DNA from: Branchiostoma floridae
Taxonomy: Eukaryota; Chordata; Leptocardii; Amphioxiformes; Branchiostomatidae
Length of the DNA stretch: 64,000 nucleotides
Direction of reading: 5' to 3'
Assembly: GCF_000003815.2 (NCBI RefSeq)
Contig: NC_049984.1
Location: forward strand, 11,770,645-11,834,644
Position numbers and translations under genes: made by a program. Shown piece after piece: positions 50,501 to 61,960 of the stretch. The notes beneath the pieces are model-generated. The model was not told the DNA's origin and made no database searches. It worked only from the letters and a program-made list of their open reading frames with translations. The first letter of the stretch is position 1; every line of letters starts with the position of its first letter.

Positions 50501-53500
50501 GTAGTAGGGGGAAAAGGATGTTTTGGCAGTGTTTTAAATTCATAGTTAGAACTATTCAAATCATTAATTATGTAGCTTCACACGACCTTCCTCACTCACA
50601 GGGGTAAAATTATGGGTACCTGCCTTCAGTCGGGTATGTAAAATACTAGTACTACCTTTTCTGTCTGTGCTTTGTAGGTGGCACTGTTAAAATAAGTTAC
50701 GAATTTGATTGCAGTGCCATATTGTCCATGTCTGTCCCAAAAGCAAATAGATTGTTAAGAAAACAAGGGAGACATATCAATCTGTGGTGTTGCCCATTTG
50801 TGGTAGTGAGTCACTGTGAAGAACCATCACAAAATGTTCAAGATTTACAGTAGCACTCAGCCACATTTTCAAATGAGATGCTTTGATACTCAGATTTTTT
50901 AGAAAATCAATGATAGCAAAAATAGAATAAAGAAAAGTCTAAAGAACAAAGAAGAAAGGCCTACATACCTGATGAGGGCCCCCAAAAAGTCTAATCATTA
51001 GCCAGAAAAAACACTTATCAATAAATTATACACTCAATGATGGCAAAAATATAGAAAAAAAGCACTAAAAAGAAAAGAACAGAAAAAAAGGACTTCTGTG
51101 GGCATAGACTACATACCTCTCCCTTTGCCGAAAAATCTGCAAATTAAAAATCACACACTATGCAATAATTGTCAAACAATTTTCAAACCCTGGGTGTCAG
51201 GAAACTACACTGTACATCATCGTTGCATTTAAAGCAGGACTAGGGTTATTGCTGCTTTGAAATGCTTTCATACTCAAATTTTTGGAAATTATTGATAGAA
51301 AAAATAACATTTTAAAAAAGTCTAAGAAACAAATAAGAAAGGTCTACATACCTGCAAAAAATTTCTAATCAGAAGCAAAAAAATACTTATTAATAAATGA
51401 TACGATCAATGATGGCAAAAATAGAAAAATGACAGTAAAAAAAAAGAAAAGAAAAAAAGGAGTTATGTGGGATGCACTACATACCTCTAGTTTTGCTGAA
51501 AAATCTGCAGAGCAAAAATCACAAACTATGTATTATCAATTATTTTCAAACCATTTTTACATTTCAGGTGTGAGGAAACTAGCATGACTAGTGTTATAGC
51601 TGCTTTGAAAAAAAAATCTTCTCCCTTTTTTGTGTGGCTGCCATATCTAACCATTATGGGAATTAACTAGTACTTCTTCAAGTGTAAAGCAATATAATGT
51701 AATGACCACTTAAAATAAATCTAATGCTAAGACTAATAATGGCAGAGTCATGTGGGTACCTGGTTCATCAAAGCCTTCGTCTTCATCTTGAATGATCTTC
51801 TTTCTCTCAGTGCTTCTTCTGTGTTCAGAAAGTAATACCTCAAGATCCTCCACCAAAGGGCCCTCGCTGAAGTGGTGCATGAAGTGCATGGTGTCCTGTA
51901 GATACATGTAGTTAGAAAAGTATGTATTATTATTATTATTATTGAATGTATAAATGAAAGACCTTTATTGTACATTCATGCCTAGGCAGGCTTGGTACAG
52001 GTCGTTGGTAGTAACATATTATGCAGAGAAGCAGACACAACAATATACAATTGTATGAAGGTGCTATTAAAGCTAACAGAATTGTCAACATCTTCTCGCT
52101 TCTTTGTACAAGTGTATAATTATGTAGGAATGGATAATGTTTGATATACAGGGTTTATATTAGGTGCATCAAAAGAAACGTAGAAAGATCATGTGACTGT
52201 ATAATCACCATCACCAAACTGAAAGTGTCAGGCAACAGGGGTCGTGGTAGACGTGGTAGAGAAAAACTTGGATGGAGTGTGTTAGGGGGGACATCAAGGT
52301 GTGCGGTCTGACAGGGATCGACCCACTGGACAGAGCCTCATGGAAGCACGGCGTGAAGACTATCTGACTGCTGCCTACCCCTGCGTCAGGGATCCCAGCA
52401 GCAGTATAATCAAACAATGATTAGTGAGTGGGTGAGTGATCAATATTATCCGTTGCTGTGTTCCCCTCACCAACTGTGTGAAGAAGGCTGACTCCTTACC
52501 ATAGGTTTCTCTGCTGTTTCATTCTGGTCCAGACTTTCCTGCAGTTTCAGTGTAATGTGTCGTAGTTACTCCGGACAATATATTATATTTATATGTACGT
52601 CCATGACATACCATCACATCCATTCAAAAATTTTGAAACAAACTACAACCAGAAGTTCAGCTGCAGCACCAAGGTCAGCTGCCAGGAGGCCCTTACTCAA
52701 CGCTCAACCCCTGACTTTTGTCATGCTAACACCTAACCACTTACCAAACATCTGATCACTATCCATTCAGAGTTCATAAAGCTATTGCTGTCAAATTTGC
52801 AAAAAAACAGACACACACAGACAAAACCAACACAATACCACCATTGTACATGCTTGTAATGCTATTAACCTCCTTGGCATTACACACTGGCAGAGGGAAC
52901 AATCTAAGTTCCAAAAAATGTCTTCCAATATTTCTCACAAAATCTAACAATAAATGAAGAGGATGCAGACAGAAATACCTACGCTACAAAGTCAAAGTCA
53001 AAGTCTAGCCAAAAAAGAACTGATTTTACAAAATGTTTAGCAAGATAAGTGAACAACACCAGCTGTCTTAGTTGATATAGTTGTTAATGCACAAAATTGG
53101 TGCAAATCCATGTGCAAATCAGTGGTAGGAGGAAAACGGTGGTTTTTGACATGAATTTGCAATGGAGAGATGCACTGCACAAATAAAACAGGTAACAGCC
53201 ATACCTGACCATAGAGTTGAACAGCAACAACAGGCACTTCCCTCAGTCTCTCTGTGTCTGTAGCCAAACTCTCCAGGGTGATCTCAGAAGCAGTATCTCT
53301 GTACAGGATACACATATCGGTTACATGTTATTAATATTAACCTGTTTCCCATCATCAACTACAAGACTAGAATGTGGAAGGACTTGAGATAAGAAAACCC
53401 TGTACTAGTATTTGTCTTCGTACCCTATTCATTGAATCCAAGTTTTGATGCATACCCTTTCAAAAAGTCAAACAATCATTCATATTTAAACATCACATCA

Positions 53501-56500
53501 TGTTTCAGATACAATTTAAAAAAATGATCCAGGTACAGGTAAATAAACAAAATACTGCAAATGCCGAAATGTTTGCGTTGGTTTTATGGCCATTTCACCG
53601 CAAACTTATAGCCACCGCGAACATTTGTCCATTATAGTATGAGACTACAGACTATGGCGCTACCGCAAACTAAAAACCACCGCAGAATCTCCATTTTCCC
53701 GCTAACGCGAAAGTAAATCCCCGCGAACTTAAATGCATTTACAGTACTACACTCTACCCCTAGACCTATCTACAACTCATATAACAAACGACCATGGCAT
53801 GTCCTTACACATTGAGAAGGATGACTCCAGCCTGGCCCCTCAGTGCCCTGCCCAGCTTGTCTGCCACCTCCCTGGCCTCGTGTTCGTTACTGTTGTCTGT
53901 TGCCACATACACAAGGTGCAGGTTCATCGTTTCATACGGAGTGGGCTCTTGGTTGATTGGCATGTCCACCTATTGGGGGTGAAAAGCAAATTTTAAACTA
54001 AAGTGAAAGTGATCTCGACCCAAACTACACACTGGCTATGAAAGATAGAGAAAGACAGACCATGTACAGTATTTATGGGTTCATCATGTTGGCATAATGG
54101 ACCAATGTCTCAAACACCATATCGAGATTCTATTTCGAATGCCTCCATAAAAAACAACCCTTGGTGGAAACAGAAATGGCAAAATAAAATAGAAATATGC
54201 CTTCTTTGTTGAAGACTTCACCCACAGAGTACAGTGTACCATGAATAGCGGACCACAGCTTAACATCCCGTCCTAAGGACTGTGACCCTTTCCAATAGTG
54301 ATTTGAACTCCCAATCTCTTGATCCTGAGGCAGGATCACTAGTGCACTAACCATTGGACTATGCACAGGGATGGAAGAGACAAGACTTACAAGACTTATA
54401 AGATGACTTATTAGTATAAGACTTTGACCAGAAACAACTTCAATTTAATGCAGCTTGATTCAAGTTGAAGGCACATATTAAATAATACACATGTATCACT
54501 GATAAATCAAAGACCATCCAACAAAATACACACACCAAAAATGAGGGATAATAGAATTAATAAACAAAAAGAATGTTTAACAAAAGGCTATTAAAGTCAT
54601 GTTGAAACTGTCCAAACTTGCTCCAAACTTGCAAAGTTCCACAAACATGAATAAGTGTTATAATGTTTGGCATAGTTTGAAAAGTCCTGTCACTTACATA
54701 GTAAGGTGTCTTGAGAGTCCTCACAAAAGCCAGGACATCCGCGAGAACGATTGAGTGTTGGAACCTCGTCTGACGACATGTCTTGGCTGTCTTCTCTTCC
54801 TCGGAGCAGTGTAGAACCCAGATGGCCGGCTCTTTCACACTTTTAGCATCTCTACAGGAGCACAACATGATTGGCCTCAGTTGCAAAATATAGTTTCTAT
54901 GTGTACCTTCATGGACAGGAAACACCATTGTTTTTGCTTCGTTGATTTTTTATTTTCATTCCAAACATATAACATCAGTGACCTGTACCAGACAGCTGTC
55001 ACTATGGTTACTAGTAAAGTAGCTGGCATCCTCTTGTGTTCGACTACACTGTGTAGCAAGTGGCAGGATAGAGCTGGAGGGGCTGGTCACCATTTACATG
55101 TACATGAATGTGTTTGAGTAAGAATAAACAGAGCAGTAATTTGTTAGGCTATCTAGAGCATGTGAAGGGAAACATTATGTATTTGCTTGCAAATATCACC
55201 TAATTCTCTACTTTTTGTTACGCCCCGTACTAACAAATAATGCTAAAACCATTGCTATATTTTAACAGCTATAAATAAGAGCAAAATATGACTTTATCAC
55301 ATCATTGTCAAGAAATATGAGAGATAACGCCACCTGAGATCAGCTTCCTCTGCAACTTTCTTGTTTGTTGCGAAGACAAACTTGTAGGTGGAACCATAGG
55401 CGAAGGCAAACTCCATGAACACTCTGTGCTCTTTGGGACAAAAAAAGGAGAAAAAGTTGTCAGTAATCATTACTGTGAGATCTGCACAATCTGTGAGAAT
55501 GAATTATTCTCTGAATCAAACCTTATTCATGTTATAAGCAATGTTCAGTAGCAAGATGATACACTCTCATCATAGTTATGAAATAATTTCTGCAATTATC
55601 AGAGACATGCGATTAATTGGCTTGCAATTAATTGGCTTCCAACATTTTCCTAATTTATTGTAATCAAACTCGACCTCGCGTCCACTAGCCTAACCACCTG
55701 GCCATTAGATGCCACAGACCTAATGCAGGTATGTAAGCATGCCACATACTTTAGCACGTTTCGACGGCGTCAAAAGTGCACAGGAAACAGACAATGACGG
55801 CAGTCCCAAGGTGCCATATGGGGTACCCACAACAGCTGTTTCTTGCGGTCTCAACATTGATACAAGACACAAACAGTGGACTTTACTCGGTCGTCGGACC
55901 TAATGACAGAACCTACGGTATGTTCCAATTGCCTTCTGCCAGCTGAAGATGATGTCCTTGTCTCCCATGTACCTCTGCTGCTGGTGACTCAGGTCGATCC
56001 AAGACTGCAGCACAGGCACTTCTGATGACAGCAGCACTCTAGGACAGACATTATAAAGAATGTTATCACAGCACAGTAATCACGATGCTGATACGTTTAC
56101 GAAGGTTAGCCATCAAGGTAAACAATATTGAAATACAATTCAATCTTTACAATTGGATAAAAAAACAGAAATCTACTTCTGATGCTTTGAGTGACATCCA
56201 TCACTCTTCTTTAGGATGATGATGATAATATTTCATCACAAAATTTAAAATTGTATTGTAGTAGCATCCACGCCATCCTTTATTTCATTTTGTTTTGTGT
56301 GACAGACAACTGATACAAATTTTGTTTCTTTACTTTGAGAATACTTTCAAAAATAAGAAGAAACTTGGACCATGAATATTGATTTGGAATTTTATTGCTG
56401 CTAATATCTAAATCTGTTAGAGTTTTTGATAATATGTCCGAGTATGTTATTGGTTATTTTTTGGTCTGAGTGGGTTGGTGTTTATCTGTTTGTCTGTATT

Positions 56501-59500
56501 TTCCAGGTATTTGTGATCAGCATAACTTAGAGCCTATGAATGGATTATGATCATGGTAATTGGTATTGATTTGGTGTTTTGGCCCCTGGTGTGTGACCTC
56601 AGTAATGAAGCAGAGGTTCTGGGTTTTGTATCTTTTGTATCATTAGTGACTCACTGGAAGATGTTGGATGCGATGGCATCTCTATCATACATGGTGTCCA
56701 GAGCAAACTTTGCCTCCACACGGTCATTTCTGCAGGGGGAGAAACAACATATTGTAACATCTTCATTCCATATATGAGAGATATAAAGTGTCATGCCAGC
56801 TCTAGTTTGCATTTGATTTATTGTGATAACTCTGTGCTGATTTGTCTGAATTCTAGTTCCAAAAGACTCAATGTGCAGCCTATTCTAAAGCATAGAAATA
56901 CCCCTGATATTGTTAAAAGTAATCTATGAAACACTTAAGGGACAGAGGAGAAAAACTGGCCTGGTAGGCAGGTAGCACACTACGAATCGGCTGTCACAAA
57001 CACAGTTGAAACACTGTATTGAATCAAGATGATCATTAAACTAAAGGATAAGGAACTGAGATCAAGAGTACAAATAAGATAGTACAAATAAGATAGTACA
57101 AACCTGAAGGCAAAGACTGACATGTCCACGTCTGGTTTGTCGCAGTATGCGGCCACTGGGTCAATGTCACAGTTTACCTGCAGGGTACACAATGGAGGGC
57201 AGTGGTGGATGAAATTATTGGCAAATCCCAGACATAGAAGGTAACTACCTTGATGAGAGGAAAGTTAGGATACTAGCTCTGATCTACTCTAGATTTAAGA
57301 AAAGATTTTGTAATATTTTTAGATAACTGACTTTACCATAGCCTGACTAAATCAAGCTTTTAGCAGCCCTTCCACTGGTCGCTTGTGTCCTTTCACCTTG
57401 AATTGAGAGAGCCATTCATGTTCCCAGAACTACCAATAGGAGCACAGAATTTTTAAAAATCAGTCCAATAGGAGCTCAGATTTCTCTGGTCACCATGGAA
57501 ACCAAACATCATAGCATCTGACCCAGGCCATGATAATAGACAGCACTCTGTCTGTCAATGATTGGTCAGTGTTAGCACATAGAGGTGGTGTTCATCAAGC
57601 TTCTTGGAGAGGATGTTCAATAAGTTGTAGACAGTGAGAGATTGTGTAACAATTAACGGCTAACTCTTCCATAACATCATGCATATGTTTCTGTCTAATG
57701 TGTTATGCTAAAGGCTTCTGATGCATAATGTTATGTTTAGAAGTGTTTTAACTTTAAGTTTTCAAATTTAAAAAAAACTAGAGTTCGGGGACCTCATACC
57801 TCCATGAAATATTTATTGCTTTTTTGTGGATGGTATGTATGTTTATAGTCGGTTGTATTTGAGAGTAATGGTTATAAATGTTATGGGAAAGTAGTGATGT
57901 ATTTATTTAATGACACAGAGGATGTCCATCTGATTAGTAATTATTAAAATGTGACACTTAATTGTGGAATGTGCGTTTAAGAGGTCGACGGCATATGGTA
58001 GCGTGGTGTTCCTTAAGCTTGATGTTTGGCATTTAAACTGTCTAAGGTTGTCAGCATTATTGAGGTTCGACTATGTGCCTCAGAGCGGTGTGGTGGGAGG
58101 AAGTTGGGAAACTCAGAAAGAAGAAGGGATGTGGCCAACTTTAGTCAGATGGTGATTTGGTTTTCCACCAATATGTCATAACATCACAGTCGAACCGCAG
58201 GTCACCGTAGAACGCGTTATTCTCTGAAATACGGCTTACGCCGGGTCACGGACTGACCCCACTGCATGCATGAGTGTAAACAGCAGCTTATTTTGCAACA
58301 AAGACACATAGATATACATAATGTTTATACTTTTTCGTATCTACATGATTTGCCCAGCACAGCCATGTGGATATTTATTGCATTGCAAAAGATCAGCCAA
58401 CGTTGTGGCCCCTCAAAAAAAAGCAATTTTCGGTCTGTGTATTTGTGATTATCTTTTCTCCAGTTGGCCGGGGCACAATCAGTTTTGTCCACAGTCGGAC
58501 AGTCCAGTTCCTCACCTTTACATTGATACCAAACTTGAAGGGCAAATTTGAGGAGAAACGGTTTTGCCCCCAAATTAACTGCGAACATGCGCAAATCACA
58601 GTGGTGAAGTTTCAGTCTGGTTGTAGCTACCCAAGCACACTACCCTGCGGACGGACCCAATTTTTATACATTTCGCATTGTGTCACAGACCTCATTAATT
58701 GGTACAAGAATCTGAATGGGTGTGGCTGTCATATGCAATATAATAAGTGACATGATGATAATCAAACACACATAGACACAGAGTTTTAGTACAAAGTGAA
58801 GAGTTTTTAAGATTCATCATATTTTGAGTCAATCTGTTTCGAACTCCTGGTCCGAACCTGGGTTCGAACGTTGGAACCCAGCCGGTACGTTCCATCTTCG
58901 TGCCGCGGGGGTCAGGCCTAATGTTGCAAGTTCAACCAGCATTTGGAAAAGTTTATATAACTAACGGCTCAAGTCTTGTCGTCGCAAATAGATTTCGGGA
59001 AACCCACCAAAATAAAACTAACATTATCCAGAAGCCAGAATAAGTAGGATTCATGTGCAAGCGTAATGATGTCAAAACATCATGTCTGAGTTTTGTAAAG
59101 CATAGTGAAAGATCAGCGTGTGCGGTTTCTCTTTCGAAAAAAGACGCCAGGGAATTTGACATGGCTGTAGTTTTTTGGGGGGCAAAACCGTTTCTCCTAA
59201 AATTTACCCTTCAAGTTTGGTATCAATGTAAAGGTGAGGAACTGGACTGTCCGACTGTGGACAAAACTGATTGTGTCCCGGCCAACTGGAGAAAAGATAA
59301 TCACAAATACACAGACCGAAAATTGCTTTGTTTCGGGGGCCACAACGTTGGCTGAACTTTTGCAATGCAATAAATATCCACATGGCTGTGCTGGGCAAAT
59401 CTTGTTGATGTGAAAATGTATAAACATTATGTAGGTCTGAGGTCTTTTTGTTGCACAACAGGCAGTTGTTTATACGCATGCAGCAGGGTCAAACCAGGAC

Positions 59501-60733
59501 AAACTGCGTTCTGGCTTATGACCTGTCCAGAGAAGGCTGCGCAGAACGGATGCGCATAGAGCTCTGCGGTTCGACTGATCAGCTGTTCACACGGTACAAA
59601 AATGAGATGCACACTTTCCTCTGATAGCCCTACATCAACTGTAAGATGAATACTTGGCGCCAACCCCGTCTGCTAAAAAAACAAGTACCATTGGCTACGA
59701 AAGAGACAACTAACAACTGTCCCTTATCGTAACGAAATCAGAACATCTGTATCGCCCATAAAACTTCTGACACCCAACCCATGTAAGATGAGAGGACCTA
59801 ATGGCATTTTAATCACCATGTCACTCAAATCAGCAGTACAGTATGTGAGACATCCATACCTGTTAAGCATTACCGTTAAATGTACCACAACTTCTTACAA
59901 TTATACTTACGCTTCACATCTCCATGATATCCTAAGCAGACATAAATAAAACTAATTATCATATTAAAAAAACTCGGGGTTCCCCAAACAGCTGTCATAC
60001 AAATCACCTCACTATCTGCTTGGAGCTAAGCCCATTAACAAACACTTAAAGCACGATGCCTGTTTCAATATATCGCAGATATAGGGGGGATTTCTGATAT
60101 TATTACATCGAGTATAACGACAGATACGGCGCCCAAAATCACATCGATTCGAGCTTTCATCACAGCCCACAAACACAACAAGTATGAAACCAATCCATCC
60201 AGCCGTTCTTGAGTAATCTTGTACACAGACAGAGACACATAACAGAAAATATAACCTCCATGACATTTCATGGAGGTAACTACTGTGCCAACTGTTACAA
60301 ATATTTCAAACAGTCCTAAGCAGACATAAATAAAACTACTGGGGGTTCCCTAAACAGCTGTCACCTCACTATCTGCTTGCAGCTAAGCCCATTAACAAAC
60401 ACATACAGCACGATGCCTGTACCAATATATCTCAAATATAGGGGTGATTTCTGATATTATTACATCGATTATAACGACAGATACGGCTCCCAAGATCTCA
60501 TCGATTCGAGCTTTCATCACACCCCACCAACACAACAAGTATGAAACCAATCCATCCAGCCGTTCTTGAGTAATCATCTACACAGACAGAGACACATAAC
60601 AGAAAATATAACCTCCATTCCATGACATTTCATGGAGGTAATTAACCTACCCTTCCAAACTGCACCTGGTACAGTTTCATGAAGCTTGCGGCAGCATCAA
60701 ATGATTCCAGAAAGTGTTTCAGTCGCTGCAGTC
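44520..60733 (-). CDS. TXNDC16: Thioredoxin domain-containing protein 16 (ERp90), 5' incomplete
   Basis: An ER-luminal protein built from several thioredoxin-like domains. Human ERp90 is reported to associate with the ER flavoprotein ERFAD. Exons in transcription order: 60651-60733, 57104-57177, 56655-56729, 55917-56038, 55334-55430, 54698-54851, 53809-53969, 53205-53298, 51760-51895, (optional microexons), 50267-50419, 49653-49712, 48811-48985, 48205-48332, 47326-47413, 46766-46910, 46244-46392, 46177-46198 (tentative), 45899-45988, 45273-45369, 44520-44764. They encode about 781 residues. Matches to the human protein include VNCDIDPVAAYC, DIIFSWQKAIGT, an acidic linker, VACDDWPDVC, YRGMLDTTALVNFVKL, PELTPKNFPSFF and MPGYDFLAFID. 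No CxxC is visible in any domain, so a classical oxidoreductase role is unlikely for the part seen. The C-terminal tail is acidic and ends HTEL, a KDEL-type retrieval signal. The signal-peptide exon(s) upstream of 60733 were not found; the first visible exon needs one nucleotide from an earlier exon. The Helentron at 61-64 kb may sit in that first intron. Confidence 0.95.
44785..44960 (+). repeat. Degenerate SINE next to the last TXNDC16 acceptor
   Basis: GTGGTTAGAATTGTTA head and CATAGCTTTGGTTGGCTATG body, related to the element at 45378. Its 5' end is about 20 bp from the acceptor of the last exon. The pol III boxes are eroded. Confidence 0.5.
45378..45560 (+). repeat. tRNA-derived SINE abutting a TXNDC16 splice acceptor
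   Basis: A-box region TGGCAAACTGGTTAGAG, B box GGTTCGAATCC, and a 3' part with CTACATAGCTTTGGCTAAGG. Its 5' end is about 10 bp from the acceptor of exon 45273-45369, in antisense orientation. Confidence 0.65.
46177..46198 (-). CDS. Tentative 22-nt TXNDC16 microexon
   Basis: The exon ending at 46244 leaves two nucleotides, but the next clear exon (45899-45988) starts in phase 0, so one or 3n+1 nucleotides are missing. This 22-nt segment, bounded by TTTATAG and GTAACC, repairs the frame and reads N-IKTFGAQM-GQ, where human TXNDC16 has NLKNTPVGRG. The upstream intron would be only 45 nt. An alternative is a 13-nt segment at 46040-46052 (CTACAG / GTAGCA), with weaker splice sites. Confidence 0.5.
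47864..48148 (-). repeat. tRNA-derived SINE, same family, in a TXNDC16 intron
   Basis: The reverse strand matches the SINE at 16647 through the A and B boxes (GGCCGAGTGGG, GTTCGATCC) and the body. It is flanked by a perfect 10-bp repeat CTTGTGATTA (47854-47863 and 48149-48158). It ends 56 bp from exon 48205-48332, in the sense orientation of TXNDC16. Confidence 0.88.
50969..50990 (-). CDS. Candidate TXNDC16 microexon 1b (22 nt)
   Basis: Preceded by a T-rich tract ending GATTAG and followed by GTATGTAG. After microexon 1a it reads TFWGPSS and ends in phase 1, joining the next exon as D-EEVQDD. The pair 1a + 1b is 42 nt, or 14 codons. Confidence 0.42.
51117..51136 (-). CDS. Candidate TXNDC16 microexon 1a (20 nt)
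   Basis: Paralogue of the microexon at 51485-51504, flanked by TTTGCAG and GTATGT. It reads D-FSAKGE in the TXNDC16 frame and ends in phase 0. Confidence 0.5.
51352..51364 (-). CDS. Candidate TXNDC16 microexon 2b (13 nt)
   Basis: Preceded by a strong T-rich tract ending GATTAG and followed by GTATGT. After microexon 2a it reads KFFA and returns to phase 1, as the downstream exon needs. Together 2a and 2b are 33 nt, or 11 codons. Confidence 0.42.
51485..51504 (-). CDS. Candidate TXNDC16 microexon 2a (20 nt)
   Basis: Between exons 51760-51895 and 50267-50419. Preceded by a T-rich tract and CTGCAG and followed by GTATGTAG. Joined to the one-nucleotide overhang of the upstream exon it reads D-FSAKLE and leaves phase 0. 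Its twin lies at 51117-51136, with two synonymous differences plus one changed codon (CTA versus GGA). Confidence 0.5.
51945..52110 (-). mobile_element. LINE 3' tail fragment, second copy
   Basis: Same order of motifs as at 6355-6520: GACCTTTATTGTACATT, GGTACAGGTCGT, CTTCTCGCTTCTT. A more distant relative is at about 49908-50050. Confidence 0.6.
53554..53745. mobile_element. MITE with CTGTAAATG ends, second copy
   Basis: ACTGCAAATG ... GCATTTACAGT with the same GCGGTGGTTTTTAG-type interior on the reverse strand. Sits between TXNDC16 exons 53809 and 53298. Confidence 0.72.
54190..54370 (-). repeat. tRNA-derived SINE fragment
   Basis: The reverse strand begins CATAGTCCAATGGTTAGTGC, then has GGGAGTTCAAATC (B-box-like) and a body with GTGGTCCGCTATTCATGG. 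A related body fragment is at about 14090-14240 (GTGGACCACAGCATAATG). Confidence 0.55.
58187..59577. mobile_element. Foldback element with ATCA target duplication
   Basis: CAGTCGAACCGCAG at the left and its exact complement at the right (59564-59577) bound the element. ATCA stands on both sides (58183-58186 and 59578-59581). The inner arms 58316-58573 and 59172-59430 are very similar in opposite orientation. The central 600 bp is unique and has no convincing ORF. Confidence 0.78.
59931..60279 (+). repeat. Repeat unit, copy 1 of a tandem pair
   Basis: Starts CCTAAGCAGACATAAATAAA, passes TATTATTACATCGAGTATAA and ends CATTTCATGGAGGTAA. Copy 2 at 60315-60641 has the same order with small indels. 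Confidence 0.85.
60315..60641 (+). repeat. Repeat unit, copy 2 of a tandem pair
   Basis: Direct repeat of 59931-60279 after a 35-bp spacer, ending CATTTCATGGAGGTAA. The end is the inverse of ACCTCCATGAAAT found at 15890, 57797 and 61037. Confidence 0.85.
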
Positions 60734-61960
60734 CTGTAAGAGGAAGCAAAAATTAAATCACTCATTATGATAACATTGCAACTATTTCTACAAGTCAAGT
60801 CAAGTCAAGTCTACAATTGGAAACTGACAGTGAAAGCAGCAAAATCTTAACGTTTTCGGGTTGGGCAGGGAGATTGCCAAAATATCCACCAGAACCAAGC
60901 ATTGAGGTAAGCTAAATTATATATCATGTTCTGATGTGACACCAAGTGATGATGTGACACTGTCTCTTGTGAAGACAGCCAATGACATGTTATTGCTTGC
61001 AGTTATGTCCATTAATTTAACTAGAGTTCGGCGACCTCATACCTCCATGAAAATTTAGAGCTTTTGTAAATTTTATGCAATGAATGAACATTAACATAAT
61101 TTATGCATGGTGTTGTTCATCATTGACTAACGTACACATGTCACAATAATAAAATTCCCATCATTAATCATAAAGAGGTTTTGCAATTTGTACATAAATT
61201 ATGCAAATAAGTTCCTCATTACCATATTTGGTTTCTGCTTATATTCCACCTATCATGATTAACAAGTGTTACATTTATTGAAGTCCAGTTATATTGCAAA
61301 CAATGGAATTATACAATGTCCTCATTAATAATGCAACTTAAGTCCTCATTTGCATAACATGCATATAATTACGAACATCTTTGCCCAAGCTACCTACATG
61401 CCAAAGATTATGTCAATCCGTCGATCCTTTCTGCAGTTATCCTCTTTGGAGTGTCTTTACAAAAAAGCCCCTGCAGTTCCGAAATTAAATGTTAGGGGGC
61501 TGAAACCTGCCCCACTTTGTCATGACACTGCAAGCTATCTACCACCTGAATGTCAAGACCCTATCACGTCCGGACAAGAGATACATAAACAAGGTAGAGA
61601 GTATGTTTCAGAATTCATAACAAACACCTGCGACACATTGATGTAAGATGTTTACTGATTATGCAAAATATATATAACAGTGCTCATTATTGATGTCGGT
61701 ATGTGTGTACATCTTTGAAGCAGCAAGGAAATATAAACATGTATCTATTCATTTGCATAGCAAATATATACAAGTATCTCTTGCTCTTTCTATATACATA
61801 TATGTAGATATGATATTCGTACATATAAACGTTATATATCCTCTGTATATAAACCATACCTAAACTTTTGCACACATGATTATCAAATATGCATTGTCAA
61901 TAGTGCAGAAAAGTAAACTTTAAAGATTCTTTGCGCAAAGAAGTTTAGTCTTCATGCAAC
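60734..61960. other. TXNDC16 5' intron and Helentron 3' flank
   Basis: Carries a (CAAGT)-like short repeat near 60796-60812 and an element end at about 61019-61050 like those at 57778 and 15873. It likely includes the non-coding 3' end of the Helentron. No signal-peptide exon for TXNDC16 was found. Confidence 0.6.

Larger units (their letters stand above)
50920..51590 (-). repeat. Tandem duplicated intron segment in TXNDC16
   Basis: Two units of about 370-380 bp (about 50920-51220 and 51300-51590) share AAGTCTAA..., CTACATACCT (twice per unit), CAATGATGGCAAAAATA and GAAAAATCTGCA. Each unit carries one pair of microexon candidates. Confidence 0.85.
57178..60650. other. First visible intron of TXNDC16, filled by transposon sequence
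   Basis: Contains an element end at about 57778, a foldback element (58187-59577), and two tandem copies of a repeat unit (59931-60279 and 60315-60641). No coding exon of TXNDC16 recognised. Confidence 0.8.

Noticed and set aside
58325-59355. Two similar open frames (WYQCKGEELDCPTVDKTDC-type) on opposite strands
   Set aside because: They are the inverted arms of the foldback element; their coding potential is not supported by any known domain or by a longer frame.
61350-61646. 98-codon plus-strand open frame
   Set aside because: Sits in repeat-like DNA flanking the Helentron and has no recognisable domain.
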